Source of the DNA: Marvania coccoides
Lineage: Eukaryota > Chlorophyta > Trebouxiophyceae > Chlorellales > Chlorellaceae
Direction of reading: 5' to 3'
DNA: 64,000 bases
Assembly: GCA_963854735.1 (NCBI GenBank)
Contig: OY978100.1
Coordinates: forward strand, 1,550,001-1,614,000
The notes under the pieces are model-generated. The model saw nothing but the letters and a program-made list of their open reading frames with translations, was not told where the DNA came from and searched no databases. Shown piece after piece: positions 11,141 through 21,625 of this stretch. Positions within the stretch are counted from its first letter, which is position 1. Each line of letters begins with the position of its first letter. The position numbers were made by a program, and so were the translations under genes.

Positions 11141-11273
11141 CAGCAGCAGTATGTGCAGTGTGTACCTCTTGCCCAACCCCAATTTATGAACAAATGAGCC
11201 TGCCAGCCTGCTACTTGAAAATTCGACGATGAAATTTTTCCCGCTTATTGTTTTTCAAAACTTCCACTTTCTT

Positions 11274-11278
11274 TTACA
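11274..11278 (-). terminator. TGTAA (minus strand), possible poly(A) signal of the cyclo-ligase gene
   Basis: TTACA on the + strand, about 90 bases past the stop of the minus-strand gene. The convergent ATP23 gene has TGTAA at 11322-11326 and 11329-11333. Confidence 0.35.
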
Positions 11279-11292
11279 AAAAATTTATAAAC

Positions 11293-11316
11293 CATATATA
11301 TATATGTGTGTGTGTA
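11293..11316 (+). repeat. (AT)n(GT)n compound dinucleotide repeat
   Basis: AT repeats run directly into GT repeats in the spacer between ATP23 and the cyclo-ligase gene. Confidence 0.8.
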
Positions 11317-11365
11317 CAAATTGTAACATGTAATTCATTTTACGCCTCCAAAATTAAATTTCAAC

Positions 11366-12247
11366 TCAAATTGGCTGTCTAGCGTTTGCTAGGTTTCGTT
11401 GCTTGCTCGCTGCTCCCATATATGCCTCCCCCCTCTCTGACAGGTACCGCACCCCATCCGCCGTCACCAGCAGGTCCACTGGTTGGTCATGCGGGTCGCA
11501 CGGCACGTCTGCCACCACCTGCGCCCTGTAAGCCAACGCCACCAGCAGCGGCGGGTGCCACCCCCGCTCCGCCGCCCTCGCCAGGCACTGCGCCACGAAT
11601 TTGTCGTAGTAGCCGCCCCCGCGCCCCAGTCGCCGCCCGTTGGGGGCAAACCCCAGCCCCGGCATGATCACCACGTCCAGGGGGGCGTCGGTTTCGGCGG
11701 CATCCTCCCGGGGACGGCCGTCAGGGTAGTTGGGCGGCGGTTCGCGAATGCCAAAGGGCGGGACCTGCACCAGCTCGTCCAGCGTTGTGATGTGGATGAA
11801 ATGCATGTTGGCGTCCTTGTCCTGCACCCTGGGGGCGTAGACCCGGGCGGCATTGCCTTGCAGGGCTTCCAGTAATGCGGCGGTTGTGTCGACTTCGCGC
11901 AGCTTGGCGCAGTGCACGTAGATGGCCATGCGCTTGGCGGCGTGGACTATGCCTGTTGCGTGCAGGTTCTCGGTGATGGCTGAGCTCTCTGCCGCCATTT
12001 GTTCGGGGGAGAGGTGGCGGAGCGCATCGATGAGCTGTCGCCTGGCGATTACCTTCTGGTCGGAGGTAGAGGAGGTGGCAGGGGAGAACATGGCGCGGGC
12101 GAGGCAGGCGGGTGATGATGCCGTCCTCAGCGTCCTGGGGTGGCTGCGGAGGAGGGTGGTTAAGACCCCGCTGGCCATGAAGAGAAAAAAAGAGGTGGGG
12201 GCCGCTGAGGATGAGCTCGCGCACCTGCAGATGATGGCGAAGTGCAT
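11366..12247 (-). CDS. 5-formyltetrahydrofolate cyclo-ligase (MTHFS)
   Basis: Single uninterrupted exon of 293 aa. The C-terminal signature MPGLGFAPNGRRLGRGGGYY with DKF is the ATP/substrate loop of the 5-FTHF cyclo-ligase family. The preceding block VYAPRVQDKDANMHFIHI and the N-terminal RRQLIDALRHLSPEQ also fit. The enzyme converts 5-formyl-THF to 5,10-methenyl-THF using ATP and clears a by-product of serine hydroxymethyltransferase. The first 55 or so residues exceed the bacterial enzyme and are rich in Ser, Arg and Leu with few acids, consistent with an organelle-targeting leader. In plants the enzyme is mitochondrial. The start is the first ATG. Confidence in function is high; location is inferred. 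Confidence 0.9.
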   Translation of the reverse strand: MHFAIICRCASSSSAAPTSFFLFMASGVLTTLLRSHPRTLRTASSPACLARAMFSPATSSTSDQKVIARRQLIDALRHLSPEQMAAESSAITENLHATGIVHAAKRMAIYVHCAKLREVDTTAALLEALQGNAARVYAPRVQDKDANMHFIHITTLDELVQVPPFGIREPPPNYPDGRPREDAAETDAPLDVVIMPGLGFAPNGRRLGRGGGYYDKFVAQCLARAAERGWHPPLLVALAYRAQVVADVPCDPHDQPVDLLVTADGVRYLSERGEAYMGAASKQRNLANARQPI

Positions 12248-12614
12248 GTTTTAGTGTGAAAGGGTGATATTGCTCGATGGTGAAGCTCTGTGGATGCTGT
12301 GGGTTCCCCCACCTGCTCGAGATCAGAATCAAGAGTGGAAATTTTCAGGGAAAGTGGGCTGGAGCAGGGACGCCTTTTTAAATGAGTCGGCCTGATGGAA
12401 TTAAAACAAGTTTGTCTTATTATGCGTGCTGAAAGTTAGGGAAAAGAGCTAGGAAAAAAATGTCGAAATTCAAAAATGCCGAGGCCAAAAGGCCAAAAAG
12501 GCTTACTTTTATTTAGTTTGCATAGATTATTTATACCACCGGTAATTGTAGGAAAAGAAAAGGGGCATTCATCACCGCAACTTTTGAAGTTACACAATAA
12601 ACTTTTTCGAATAC
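12248..12614. other. Intergenic between divergent genes, 367 bp
   Basis: Separates the start of the cyclo-ligase gene (minus) from the start of the MT-A70 gene (plus), so it likely holds both promoters. AT-rich, no motif recognised. Confidence 0.4.
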
Positions 12615-14069
12615 ATGGCAGACGATGAGAAGCGCCGGCCCAAGCGCCGGTGTGCTTCTCGCAACGCATCAGCGATGCCCTCCGCCCTCCACTACGTCGG
12701 CTACGTCGAGGACGACGAGACGCCAGAGATGATCATGGCCAAGTTTGGGGAGCTGGAGCGCATCAAACAAGCGGCTGGGGAGGCCAGAGCGGAGCAGGTA
12801 GAAGCCGCTGCTGCTGCGGGCCCGGCGTACGGCGCTTTGGGGGTCCCCTCCGATGACCCTGCCGGCGTCTCCGCTGCTGCTGCCGCCGCCGCCGCTGCTG
12901 CTGAGGACCCGGCCCTCACCGACGAGCAGCTGCTGGAGGTGTTCAAGCAGACGAGTATGTTCAACGTGAAGACCGCGATGCAGGACAACGCCATGCTGAT
13001 GGGCATCGACGAGGTGCTGGAATACACCGCCGATCGCTACGGCAACGATGAACTAATTTCGGACGAAGAGGACGTGCTGCGCTCGTTCTGGTCAGATGAC
13101 GACGAAGAAGGATACGCGTCAGAGGGAGAGGCGTTTGAAGGTGGGCGGCAGCGCCCTCGCGGGCGCCGCAGTGGCGGCGGCAGTCGGGGGACCTCTTTTC
13201 GGGCGCAGCGCAACGCCGGCGCGGCGCGCGCGCGGCACAACGTGGTCACCGCGTACAATCCCGACACCCAGGCTCTGGTGCGGCGGCGGGTGCGGGCTGC
13301 GGACCCTGGGGAGATCCTCCAGCTGCGCATTCCACAGCCGCCGCTCCCGCTCTCCTGGGGCCGTGCGGTGAAGCCCTATATCCCCGCTGCGCTGCGCGGA
13401 GACCGCCAAGAAGCGGTGCCCGCCCCTCCCACCGCGGCACCACCGCCAGCAGCAGCAGCAGCGGCAGCAGCAACTGTACCGGTGCCAGCGGAAGTAGCAG
13501 CATTGCAGCCGACCTGCACCTACCTGGAGCTGCCGTCACTTGCGCAGCTCGACCCCAAGGCGCTGCCCACTCACGCCTACCAGGCGGCGCTGATCAACGT
13601 CGGCTGGCAGCGAGAGGGCGTGGCTGCATTGTCCCAGCTCCCCATGCGGCAATTGGTCCCTGCCGGCTTCGTCTTCATCTGGACGCCCAAGGCGTCGGTG
13701 CAGGCGGTGTGCCGGCAGATGGTGAAGTGGGGCTACGTGTACATTGAGAATTTGACGTGGGTTTACAGAGCGCCCAACAACGCGGTGTTAAAACTGCCGT
13801 CGCGCTTTGTTCGTAACAGCCACCTCACGCTGTACATGTTCAGGGCGGCGGATAAAGGGCGGGACATCGAGCTGCGGCACCAGCGCAACCCCGACGTGAC
13901 GTTTGACTGCTTGATGGGCGCCGGCGGCAAGGGGGATGTTGCGGCGCCCGATGAGACGTTTGTAGCAGTGGAGACGCTGCTGCCGACGGGCAAAGGGAAG
14001 CTGCTGGAGCTATGGGCGCCGAAAGGGGTGCGGCGACCGGGGTGGACGCACGTGGTCGAGGAGGCATGA
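12615..14069 (+). CDS. MT-A70 family protein lacking the catalytic DPPW motif
   Basis: Single exon, 484 aa. The N-terminal half is Ala-rich and acidic with a basic start (KRRPKRRC). The C-terminal 180 residues follow the MT-A70 fold: PAGFVFIWTPKASVQAV, then MVKWGYVYIENLTWVYR, then RNSHLTLYMFRAADKGRDIE, and the ending LLELWAPKGVRRPGW. Active members have a DPPW motif on the strand before this; here the equivalent position reads LINVGWQ (N328-V-G-W331). The protein is therefore probably not a methyltransferase itself. Known inactive members, such as METTL14 and ciliate MTA9, are obligate partners of active subunits for RNA m6A or DNA 6mA. A role as partner is inferred. A TGTAA lies 92 bases past the stop. 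Confidence 0.75.
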   Translation: MADDEKRRPKRRCASRNASAMPSALHYVGYVEDDETPEMIMAKFGELERIKQAAGEARAEQVEAAAAAGPAYGALGVPSDDPAGVSAAAAAAAAAAEDPALTDEQLLEVFKQTSMFNVKTAMQDNAMLMGIDEVLEYTADRYGNDELISDEEDVLRSFWSDDDEEGYASEGEAFEGGRQRPRGRRSGGGSRGTSFRAQRNAGAARARHNVVTAYNPDTQALVRRRVRAADPGEILQLRIPQPPLPLSWGRAVKPYIPAALRGDRQEAVPAPPTAAPPPAAAAAAAATVPVPAEVAALQPTCTYLELPSLAQLDPKALPTHAYQAALINVGWQREGVAALSQLPMRQLVPAGFVFIWTPKASVQAVCRQMVKWGYVYIENLTWVYRAPNNAVLKLPSRFVRNSHLTLYMFRAADKGRDIELRHQRNPDVTFDCLMGAGGKGDVAAPDETFVAVETLLPTGKGKLLELWAPKGVRRPGWTHVVEEA

Positions 14070-14160
14070 AGAAAGCAAGAGAGAAGAAATCCTTTCTTTT
14101 TCACTTTTTTTCTTCCTCCAACTGATCATGATGCTGATGGCGTTAAGGGTTCGCTGCGTT

Positions 14161-14165
14161 TGTAA
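14161..14165 (+). terminator. TGTAA polyadenylation signal
   Basis: Lies 92 bases past the stop of the MT-A70 gene. Confidence 0.45.
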
Positions 14166-14423
14166 ACATTTACAATTAATTATGAGTTGTTGAGGTTAAT
14201 GAGAAATGCATGCAAACTTTTGTGAAAGAAAGAAAAAGGGAGCATGAGCCCAAACGGAAAAATTTTAAGCTAGTAAACTGAAAGGGGTAAGTTCTCAAGG
14301 TCGTTTCCATATGCCAGAAGTTGTTCTCCATTCCCCCCTGGTTAAAATTAGCATATAAAAACTAAGATGGGAAACCTTTGAGTAGAAACGTGCAACTACT
14401 ATAGGGCGTCCTCCCCCTGGTGT

Positions 14424-14497
14424 CTCTTTAATTTTTATTTTTGTTGAAAAATATGATTGAGACTTAATATCCTCGGTGCTTGGTGGGCATATGAAAA
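14424..14497 (+). repeat. Dispersed repeat, copy A (full, about 74 bp)
   Basis: Matches 40823-40896 at all but two positions. It ends in the core CCTCGGTGCTTGGTGGGCAT followed by ATGAAAA, which recurs in shorter form at four other sites in the window. Confidence 0.85.
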
Positions 14498-14620
14498 AAA
14501 ACTAAAATTTGGCGTTCAATTGGTACTGCCACACCAACCGTAGGGATACAACCCAGGCCTGGCCATTGAGACTTATGAACGATGCCGTGGATGGTGATTA
14601 GCCTGCATCGTACGTTACAG

Positions 14621-14656
14621 AGCTTAATTATCCTTGGAGTACACTGGGCGTGTGAG
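14621..14656 (+). repeat. Dispersed repeat, copy B (core only, diverged)
   Basis: AGCTTAATTATCCTTGGAGT continuing into ACACTGGGCGTGTGAG; same order of elements as copies A and D, with several substitutions. Confidence 0.6.
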
Positions 14657-15321
14657 TCACTGGCCTGCGAGTTGAAGCCTGCGAGCTGAAGTACCATGAA
14701 CATCTTTTGATCTGAAAATGTGTGGTCCGTTTCCCGTGAAAATCTCTTGATAGAAATTTGAATGTTCTCGAATTTATTAAATATATCGACCCCTGGTTCA
14801 CTCTTTGGCGCTGTTGCGAAACATTTTCATCCAGTACTCGTCGTCTCATCTCCTTCTTGCCTCTGGTTTGGCAGAACAGCACAAAATATTTGTCCATTAC
14901 CGCGCGTAGTTATATAGATATAAAAAGAATACATGCAAATGACTTTCCAGGTTATTGCTTGATAGTTCCGCTTGTTTTTTAGCACATTGGGGTAGAGGAA
15001 TCAATTCAATCTAGCAGTAAAGTTGTCCTTCTATTGTCGCCGCTGCTTCCTACATTGGTTCGGTAAGTGACAGAATGACCGTTTACATCGCGAGGGCAGG
15101 GGTTCTGCAATATATAAAGAATCCTCCACTGCATGTACGATTATATTCAACTTCTCTCTCTTTTTCCCTCGATTACGCGCACGCCTTTATTCATCCCTTG
15201 AAAATTGGAAATTATGTACGGTCCTACAGGCTCAGGAGCTCGCCGTCTCAAAATTACAAACTTGTTTTTTGCGGGCACCTTGTCAGTCCGGCACCTTGTC
15301 AGCTCACTCACTCTCGCTGCA

Positions 15322-16679
15322 ATGAGCTACAATGGTGCTAACGAAGATTCCCTGTTTGAGGACAGTGATTTCCGCATGGTGAGTGAGCGTCCATTCGTTG
15401 TTTGTTGCTTCTTGGATTTTCTCTCGCCCCGACACAGGATATATAACCACTCTCTTTGCACTAAACAACGTCTTTATGTATGCCTATGCAGTGGTGTATG
15501 AAGGTGATTTATTTTCTCAGGACGGCTATCAAGTTTTTTCTATTTTAACCCCACAATGAAAACATCAAAATTGAACTCTCCCGCCAACTCCTCTGCAGAT
15601 TATCCCATGCACAAAACGGTTCAGTCACAATTGGCAGGCCTGCCCGTATGCCCATCCTCCCCTAGAAAAAGCTACGCGTCGTTGCCCTCGCAGGTTTGTG
15701 ACGCTGTTTTTCGAATGTTATTTTATTTTCTCTCACACTGATTTCTCGCTGACACTGAATGGATTGGTTAATGCTGCAGCTACGAGTACACCGGCATTGC
15801 ATGCCCAGGTAAATTAATACCCCTCTGTCGTCCCGCATGTCATTTACATGCTCTCTGTCTGACTGACTGACAAGAGTGTTTTGCATTTTCTTTTTGGCAG
15901 ACGTAAAGAAGGGCAGTGCTTGCCCGCGCGGAGAACACTGCCCCTACGCTCACAGCGTGTTCGAGTACTGGTTGCACCCCACCCGTTATCGCACGCAGCT
16001 TTGCAACGACGGCCCCGGCTGCACCCGCTCCTTTTGCTTCTTTGCGCACTCCCTGGACCAGCTTCGCAACCCCGCCTGCAAGCCCCACGTCACCCCAGAG
16101 GCCATCGCTCGCGCGTCACTGGCAGCCATGCAGCAGGACCCACACCCCCTGATGGACGTGCAGACGCCTGTTGCCACAGCCGCCAAGGGAAGCGCAGCGG
16201 ACTTGGGGATCCACCAGGGGGGTGCTATGGCAGTCAAGGCGCCCCCACCGCGGTCCCCATTCTTGCCAGGCACTCCTACCCACCCACCTGAGCTCTCTGC
16301 TCTTCCCGCAGGCTACGGCTCTCCTGCTTCGCGCTCGCTCCACCCTGCGCCGCTCCCACCTGCAGCTCCCCGATTCAACACCAAAACGGGTAGCTCCACA
16401 GGATCCCTCCCTGGACTGACCTCTACCAAAGGGGGCGGGTCCAACGGCAGCCCCTCCACGGAGCCAGCGTCTGAGGCTGAATTGGTGCAGTCTCTGGCGT
16501 CGCTGAAATTTGCACGGACGCAGCTGAAATCTGCCGATTCCACCGCCTCCAACCACGAGGTTGTCATCTCTGCGCTGCAACAGGTCTTGCAGGAGGCTGT
16601 GAAGCAGCAGCAGGACCAGCAGCGCGACGGCGACGGCACGGGGGCTTCCTCTGGCACAGGAGGCGTTGCCACGCCATAA
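15322..16679 (+). CDS. Plant-type arginine-rich CCCH zinc finger protein (RR-TZF)
   Basis: Exons 15322-15378, 15521-15532 (12 nt), 15599-15693, 15780-15808 and 15901-16679 give 323 aa. DSDFRM is followed by [16 protein letters not shown] and ACPYAHP, the degenerate first CCCH. Next come [21 protein letters not shown] (C-x7-C-x5-C-x3-H) and [16 protein letters not shown] (C-x5-C-x4-C-x3-H), with [13 protein letters not shown] between them. That spacing defines the plant tandem zinc finger family (Arabidopsis C3H20/TZF type), which binds RNA and shuttles between nucleus and P-bodies. No ankyrin repeats precede the fingers. The C-terminal half is Ser/Pro/Gln-rich. The micro-exon restores exactly the seven residues that plants have between FRM and the first Cys. 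Confidence 0.85.
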
Positions 16680-17491
16680 AAGGGGCTAGAAATAGCTGTC
16701 GTCGAGGAGCAATTGCCCATACGTATCATTCATCAGTGATATGTGAGACTGCTTGGACGGGATGCTTCTTATTCCATCCAGATGCATGGAGTCTTTGAAA
16801 TTTATGCTCGTTTAGGTAACTGTGGGCAGACTAAACGATGAAACGAACGAGTTAGTACATACTCTCTCCATATGAAAATACTCTCTCTCCTTCCCCCCCC
16901 ACGTGGGACCAACCATGATTTGCTATTGCTGTTTTATTAGGATCTCCCCCCCTTCATTTAGGCCATTACTATACCTCCCATTGAAAATTTCCATTGCAGC
17001 CATGAGCCATGTTGGCCATGCCTATTTTTTTCTCCTCTCCTCTCGCAACGCCCCAGCGATGACCCCCAAAGGAACTACACTAGTTTTTTGTTTTTGCTTG
17101 ACACCCTCCATCACTTCATTTCATTACATTCCTCTTTCGGTCTTAGGTTCCCTTTTTCGCTCTTTTTTCTGTTCTAATGTGCTATGCCACAACCTCCAAG
17201 AAACATTTTTTCCCGAGGCAGCACCCCTTACGGCTCTTTCTGCGCTTAGCATTTTAACAGCTTCCTTCTTTTCATTTTTCCCTCTGTCTCTCTTTCTCTT
17301 CTTTCCATCAAATCATGTAAACGAGCAAATTATATACGAACGATATGATTTATGATGTATAGCATTGCCATTTATAACAGCATGTGCAGCAAGATGGTGT
17401 TGCAAGCCCACAACCGCCTCGAAATGCACAACCCGAATGCAGGTTAACAGCGCGACAAAGGGGCACGGCGCGCGCTCAAGCAAAGACCTTG
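16680..17491. other. Intergenic, 812 bp
   Basis: Strongly pyrimidine-rich on the plus strand between about 16880 and 17310. Open frames there reflect base bias. From 17340 GC content rises into the block described next. Confidence 0.4.
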
Positions 17492-17883
17492 CTAGCAGCT
17501 CTGCGTACAAGAACGCCAGCGGCAGCAGCACCTTCCACCGCCAGCTGGGAGGCTGCTGTGCAGCTCCATGCAGCTGGAGTACTCATCCAGGTCTGCCACC
17601 ATGTCGTTGAATGGAACGGAAGACGGCAAGGGGTTCCAGCGCTGCAGGGAGCTGATGCTCTGTAGGATTCTCTGATACCGCTTGCCTTGCCCAACCACCG
17701 CCAGCTCTTTCACGCACCGCCAGCGGTTGCTTAGGAAAGCTACCCCGAACATGGACCCCACAAGGGGCCCTCTGGAGCTGGTAGACAAAATTGAGCGGCA
17801 CTTGAATTTGAAGAGGGAGGGGAGCTTGTACAGGAAAGTCGTCGCCGCCCCGTTGGGGGCGGCAGAAGCATTTTTTGTGCGGT
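17492..17883 (-). CDS. Unidentified coding-like exon (3' part of a possible gene)
   Basis: An open minus-strand frame of about 130 codons follows a good acceptor (tttacag) at 17884-17890. It reads through KLPSLFKFKCRSI, GPLVGSMFGVAFLSNRWRC, then VKELAVVGQGKRYQRILQSI and FNDMVADLDEYSSCMELHSS, with GC-rich, protein-like composition against AT-rich flanks. The end is Cys/Arg-rich and may instead be spliced away. I do not recognise the family and could not place a first exon; an ATG-containing stretch near 17930 in another frame is a candidate only. Confidence 0.35.
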
Positions 17884-18032
17884 CTGTAAATGTTGTGCAA
17901 AACTGTAATATACAACATTTATAAAATCCATTCTCATCTCTGCCTCCTCCAATTTTTTTGTTTCATTTTACAAATTAGATTTGAATTAGACTCGAGTAGC
18001 GCAGCATTCCGGTTAATTAAATACAATATCAG
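17884..18032. other. Short spacer upstream of NAA25
   Basis: AT-rich; presumed promoter of the NAA25 gene and upstream part of the unassigned minus exon's gene. Confidence 0.3.
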
Positions 18033-21000
18033 ATGAACACTGAGGCTTTCGAACGTAAGCTTAAGCCTATTTATGACGCCATTGACAGCCGCAATTTCAA
18101 GGTACACTCTCATTACTGTTCAATTCACTCTCAACTCTTGATTCGTGGCAAATTGTAAAGCGAATGGGGGGATTATCACTTTCGTATCTCAAAATTTGAG
18201 TCTGCCAACCGTCACCGCCGCCCCTTTGTTATTTTTCAGGGCGCCTTGAAGCACATCGATGCCGCCTTGAAGAAGTACCCACGCAGCCAGCTCCTGCGGG
18301 CGCTGCGGGCGTTTTCGCTGCAGCGCTGCGGCCGCGACGCTGATGCTGCGGCTCTGCTGCAGGCCATCGTCACAGAGGGCCCAGAAAGCGAGCGAGTCCT
18401 TCACACCATGGCTTTCACTTTTAAGGCCTTGGACCGCTTTTCAGAGATAGCCCCAGCCTTTGCAGTCGCCGCAGAACGCCACCCTGGCGATCTCGACATT
18501 CTGGCCGGTCTGTTTGGCGCCTATGCTAAGGAGCTCAACTTCGTAAAGCAGCAGCAGGTTGCGCTGAAGCTTGTCAAAACCCACCCGACGCTGGCCGCCA
18601 AATTCACCTGGTGGGCCGTGGTGTCGCTGGCGTTGCAGGCTCGAGCGGCGCTGGCGGAAGCAGAAGCCGAGGCAGCGTCCACAGGCGCCTCCAGCGCGAG
18701 ACTTGCACGCGCAGCACAGCTGATGAAGCTCGCCGAAGGCATGGCGACGCGAGCAGCAGCGAAAACCGACGGCGTGCCGCACTATGAGGCGCTGCTGCTG
18801 TACAACGACATCCTGCAGGGGCAGGGAAAAGCCGCAGAGGCCGCGGAGGCAATAAAATGCGCCGACAGCGTGGAGGGAAGCCTCCCAGCAGAGAGGAGGC
18901 AGCTCTTGGCAGCTGCGCTGACGCGCGCCGGGGATCTCTCTGCGGCCGCCGCGCTGTACCGAGAGGCGTGCGTGGAAGACCCTGATGATTGGTGGAGCTG
19001 GCATGCCTACCTGGACTGCCTGCTGCCGGCCAGCGTTGATCTCTCCGACCGCCCGCGTGGCAGCAGCGTCAGCACGTTTCCTGTGGGCGTGGTGGGTGGG
19101 TTGGCGGAGTTTTGGGACGCTCGACACGGCTCACATGCATGGGGAGACGCAGTTGCGGCGCAAGAGCCAGATGCAGCAGCGGCTGCGGTGGAGGCGGCAA
19201 CAGGGACGTTGGGGGCTCTCCAGGCAGCGACGGCGAATTGCGGCGGGCGGGGAGGCAGGCGGGGGGCTGATCTGGCGCCGCTGGAGCTGTCGTGCCGCGT
19301 GCAGCGACTCGACCTGGGCGGAGCGTCCTCAAAGGGGAGGGATCTGGCAAAAGCGATCATCGCTGCGCTGCCAGCGCTGTGCCCTATCTTCAGCTGCGTG
19401 GTAGACCTGCGGCGGTACATGGCTGCGCTGGACCGCTCAGACGGCGACACAATAACGTGGCTGGCTGGGGAGATATCTCGCGTGTGCGAAGAGGGGGCTG
19501 CTGCCGCTGCTGGCGGGGACAACGACAACGATAGGGCGGCCATCAAGGCGCTGCTGTGCCGCATCAATGCGGCGGCGTTGCTGCAGGAGCTGGGGCTTCC
19601 TGCTGGTCAAACTGCAGCCCAGGCGGTGGATCACGCCGCTGCGCTGGTGCAGCTTTATGCAGAAAGCTTGCCGCTGTCGGGTGAGAAAAATTAAACAGTG
19701 GTGACATTTAGACCGCGTTTTGATGGTTTTATGCATCGGGAAACGAATTAACGAAATACAGCAGTTAATACTATTAATTTATATCATTTCACCCCTATTT
19801 TGCAGAGAAATTGGACCCCAAAGAGCGGGGCTGCGGCGAAGACCTGATCGCCATCGCCGCAGCCGCTCTTGTTGCGGCCCTCCGCTCCCACCAAAACCCA
19901 GCAGCTGAAGGGGCCATCGGAACCACCTCACAAGACCCTGCTGATGCCTCCCAGCTCCTCTACGCCGCGACGCTGGCGCTGGAGGCGGCCCAGATTCGCC
20001 GCGTCGTGTCTGCCCCGCTCCGCCTCTCTGCCTGCGCCATTTACAGCGTGTTGGGGGCGCCTCAGCTGGCTGTGGCTCAGCTTGAGTCTCTGGACGTGAA
20101 GTCTGTGCTGCACGAAACCATCACAGGCCATTTGGCGCTGCCGGCGCTGCTCGGAGGGGGTGCACCGCTGCCGGTGCTCGAAAAATGGCTGGCAGGGGTC
20201 GAAAATTTGCACCACGACCAGGTTATGGACGGCTCAGACGCCATTTTCACCGCGTACGAGCAAGAAACTTACTCCAAGCTCCCCGAATTTGTCGATTTTT
20301 GGGACTCTCTGGCCAAGTCTCACACCCGGGCGGTGGCAGAGGCCGAGGCAGCTGTCGCGAAGCTGCGCGAAGCCGCCGGAAGCACCGCGGACCTGCGCAA
20401 GGCCGCATTGAAGCTGGTGGAGGTGGAAAAGGACGCAGAAGCAACCCCTACAGCTGCGTTACGATTCAACGACGACCTGGGAGTGCGGCCAGCGTGGCTG
20501 CCGCCAGCCTGCGCGGACCTGCGCCTGGCCACCGGCTGCTGGTGGGAGGGTCGTGCGCCAAATGAGTCGTGCGCCGTTGAAGGCGCAGGGGCCTGGGCTT
20601 GGTGGTCAGCGCCAGGGGCATCTCACTCCAAGCGTCCAGCAGCTTCCCAGTGGCGAACTGCCCTGGGGCAGGCGCTGGAGCGGCGCCGTGCGCTGCCACG
20701 CGTTCTGGAAGCGCTGCTGCAGCCCGTTGCGCTGCCTGCTGAGCGCGTCACGGCGCTGAAAGCGTCCGTCGGAGGGGCCTGGGGGGACCAGAAATCTGCC
20801 TGCGAGGGATCATCATCATCAGTGGAGTTGTCGCGCTCCGCATGCGGTGCTACGTTCTTAGCGGGGCTGGAGGTCCACACGGCGGCCTCTTTATTGCGTG
20901 GAGAGGCTCCTGCTGCGGTGGCAGCATGTGCTGCTGTTGACGCTGCCTGCGCTGCGCTGAGCCGCGCCTGCGCCACCGCCGCTGCCCAATTTGCTTTGGA

Positions 21001-21439
21001 ACCCGCCTCAAAATCCTCCCCTGCTCTTCCCAGCAGCTCTGGAGGCGTGCTAGCCACCGCAGTGCTGACCGAAGACGCTTCCTGGGCGGCAGCATGCTTG
21101 CCTGTGTGGATTAAACTCGTGGGGAAGTGCCCAGAGAGCGCACAGCGGGATGAGTTGAGCTCAGCGCTGGTTAAGTTCGCTGCAGACCTGCACGCTGCGA
21201 TTTCTGGCCTGGACGCTGCAATTTCAGCTCGAATTGACGGTGTCCCCACGGCAGCGCAGATGTTGGAGGAAATGAAGGAGAAGTGGGCGGTGGAGAGGCT
21301 GTGGGGCTACGAGACCGAGTTTGACGCCGAGGACGCGCTGCAGAAGCTACTGGAGGAGCAGAGTGATGCGGCAAAGAGGCTGCAGGGAGCTGCCGGGCGG
21401 GCGCTGGTGTTGCTACGGCCCTGGGCTGTTCCCGCATGA
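18033..21439 (+). CDS. NAA25: NAA25/MDM20, auxiliary subunit of N-terminal acetyltransferase B
   Basis: Exons 18033-18101, 18240-19680 and 19806-21439 join in phase to 1047 aa, close to the usual length for NAA25. The N-terminus begins MNTEAFERKLKPIYDAIDSR and NFKGALKHIDAALKKYPRSQ, followed by TPR-like helices (ALRAFSLQRCGRDADAAALL). The block DDWWSWHAYLDCLLP and the C-terminal LLRPWAVPA fit the NatB_MDM20 family. NAA25 holds the catalytic subunit NAA20 on the ribosome, and the complex acetylates nascent chains starting Met-Asp, Met-Glu, Met-Asn or Met-Gln. Alanine content is very high, as in neighbouring genes. TGTAA lies 46 bases after the stop. Function is confident; the alanine-rich middle would align poorly. 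Confidence 0.85.
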
Positions 21440-21484
21440 ATTTTCTTTTTATGAGAGTAGTAAAAGTTTAATCAAACTGGGATA

Positions 21485-21489
21485 TGTAA
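21485..21489 (+). terminator. TGTAA polyadenylation signal
   Basis: Lies 46 bases past the NAA25 stop codon. Confidence 0.5.
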
Positions 21490-21625
21490 ATGATAAAGTA
21501 AACAAAAAATGAATGACAGCGCTGCAGTCACATTTAGATACACGATGCCGGCAAAAAATAACAATGCAAAATAATCATACTGTATTTATATTTATTTATG
21601 GCCACAAGACTGAAGATTTGAGTAT

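Larger units (their letters stand above)
14070..15321. other. Intergenic, 1252 bp, with dispersed repeats
   Basis: AT-rich. Holds two copies of the dispersed repeat (14424-14497 and 14621-14656), a small tandem duplication at 14663-14690 (two 14-base units, GCCTGCGAGTTGAA and GCCTGCGAGCTGAA) and the promoter of the CCCH gene. No credible coding block seen. Confidence 0.45.

Noticed and set aside
16903..17355. 150-codon open frame on the plus strand
   Set aside because: The sequence is pyrimidine-rich throughout, giving Ser, Phe, Leu and Pro by base bias; no motif and no splice signals around it.
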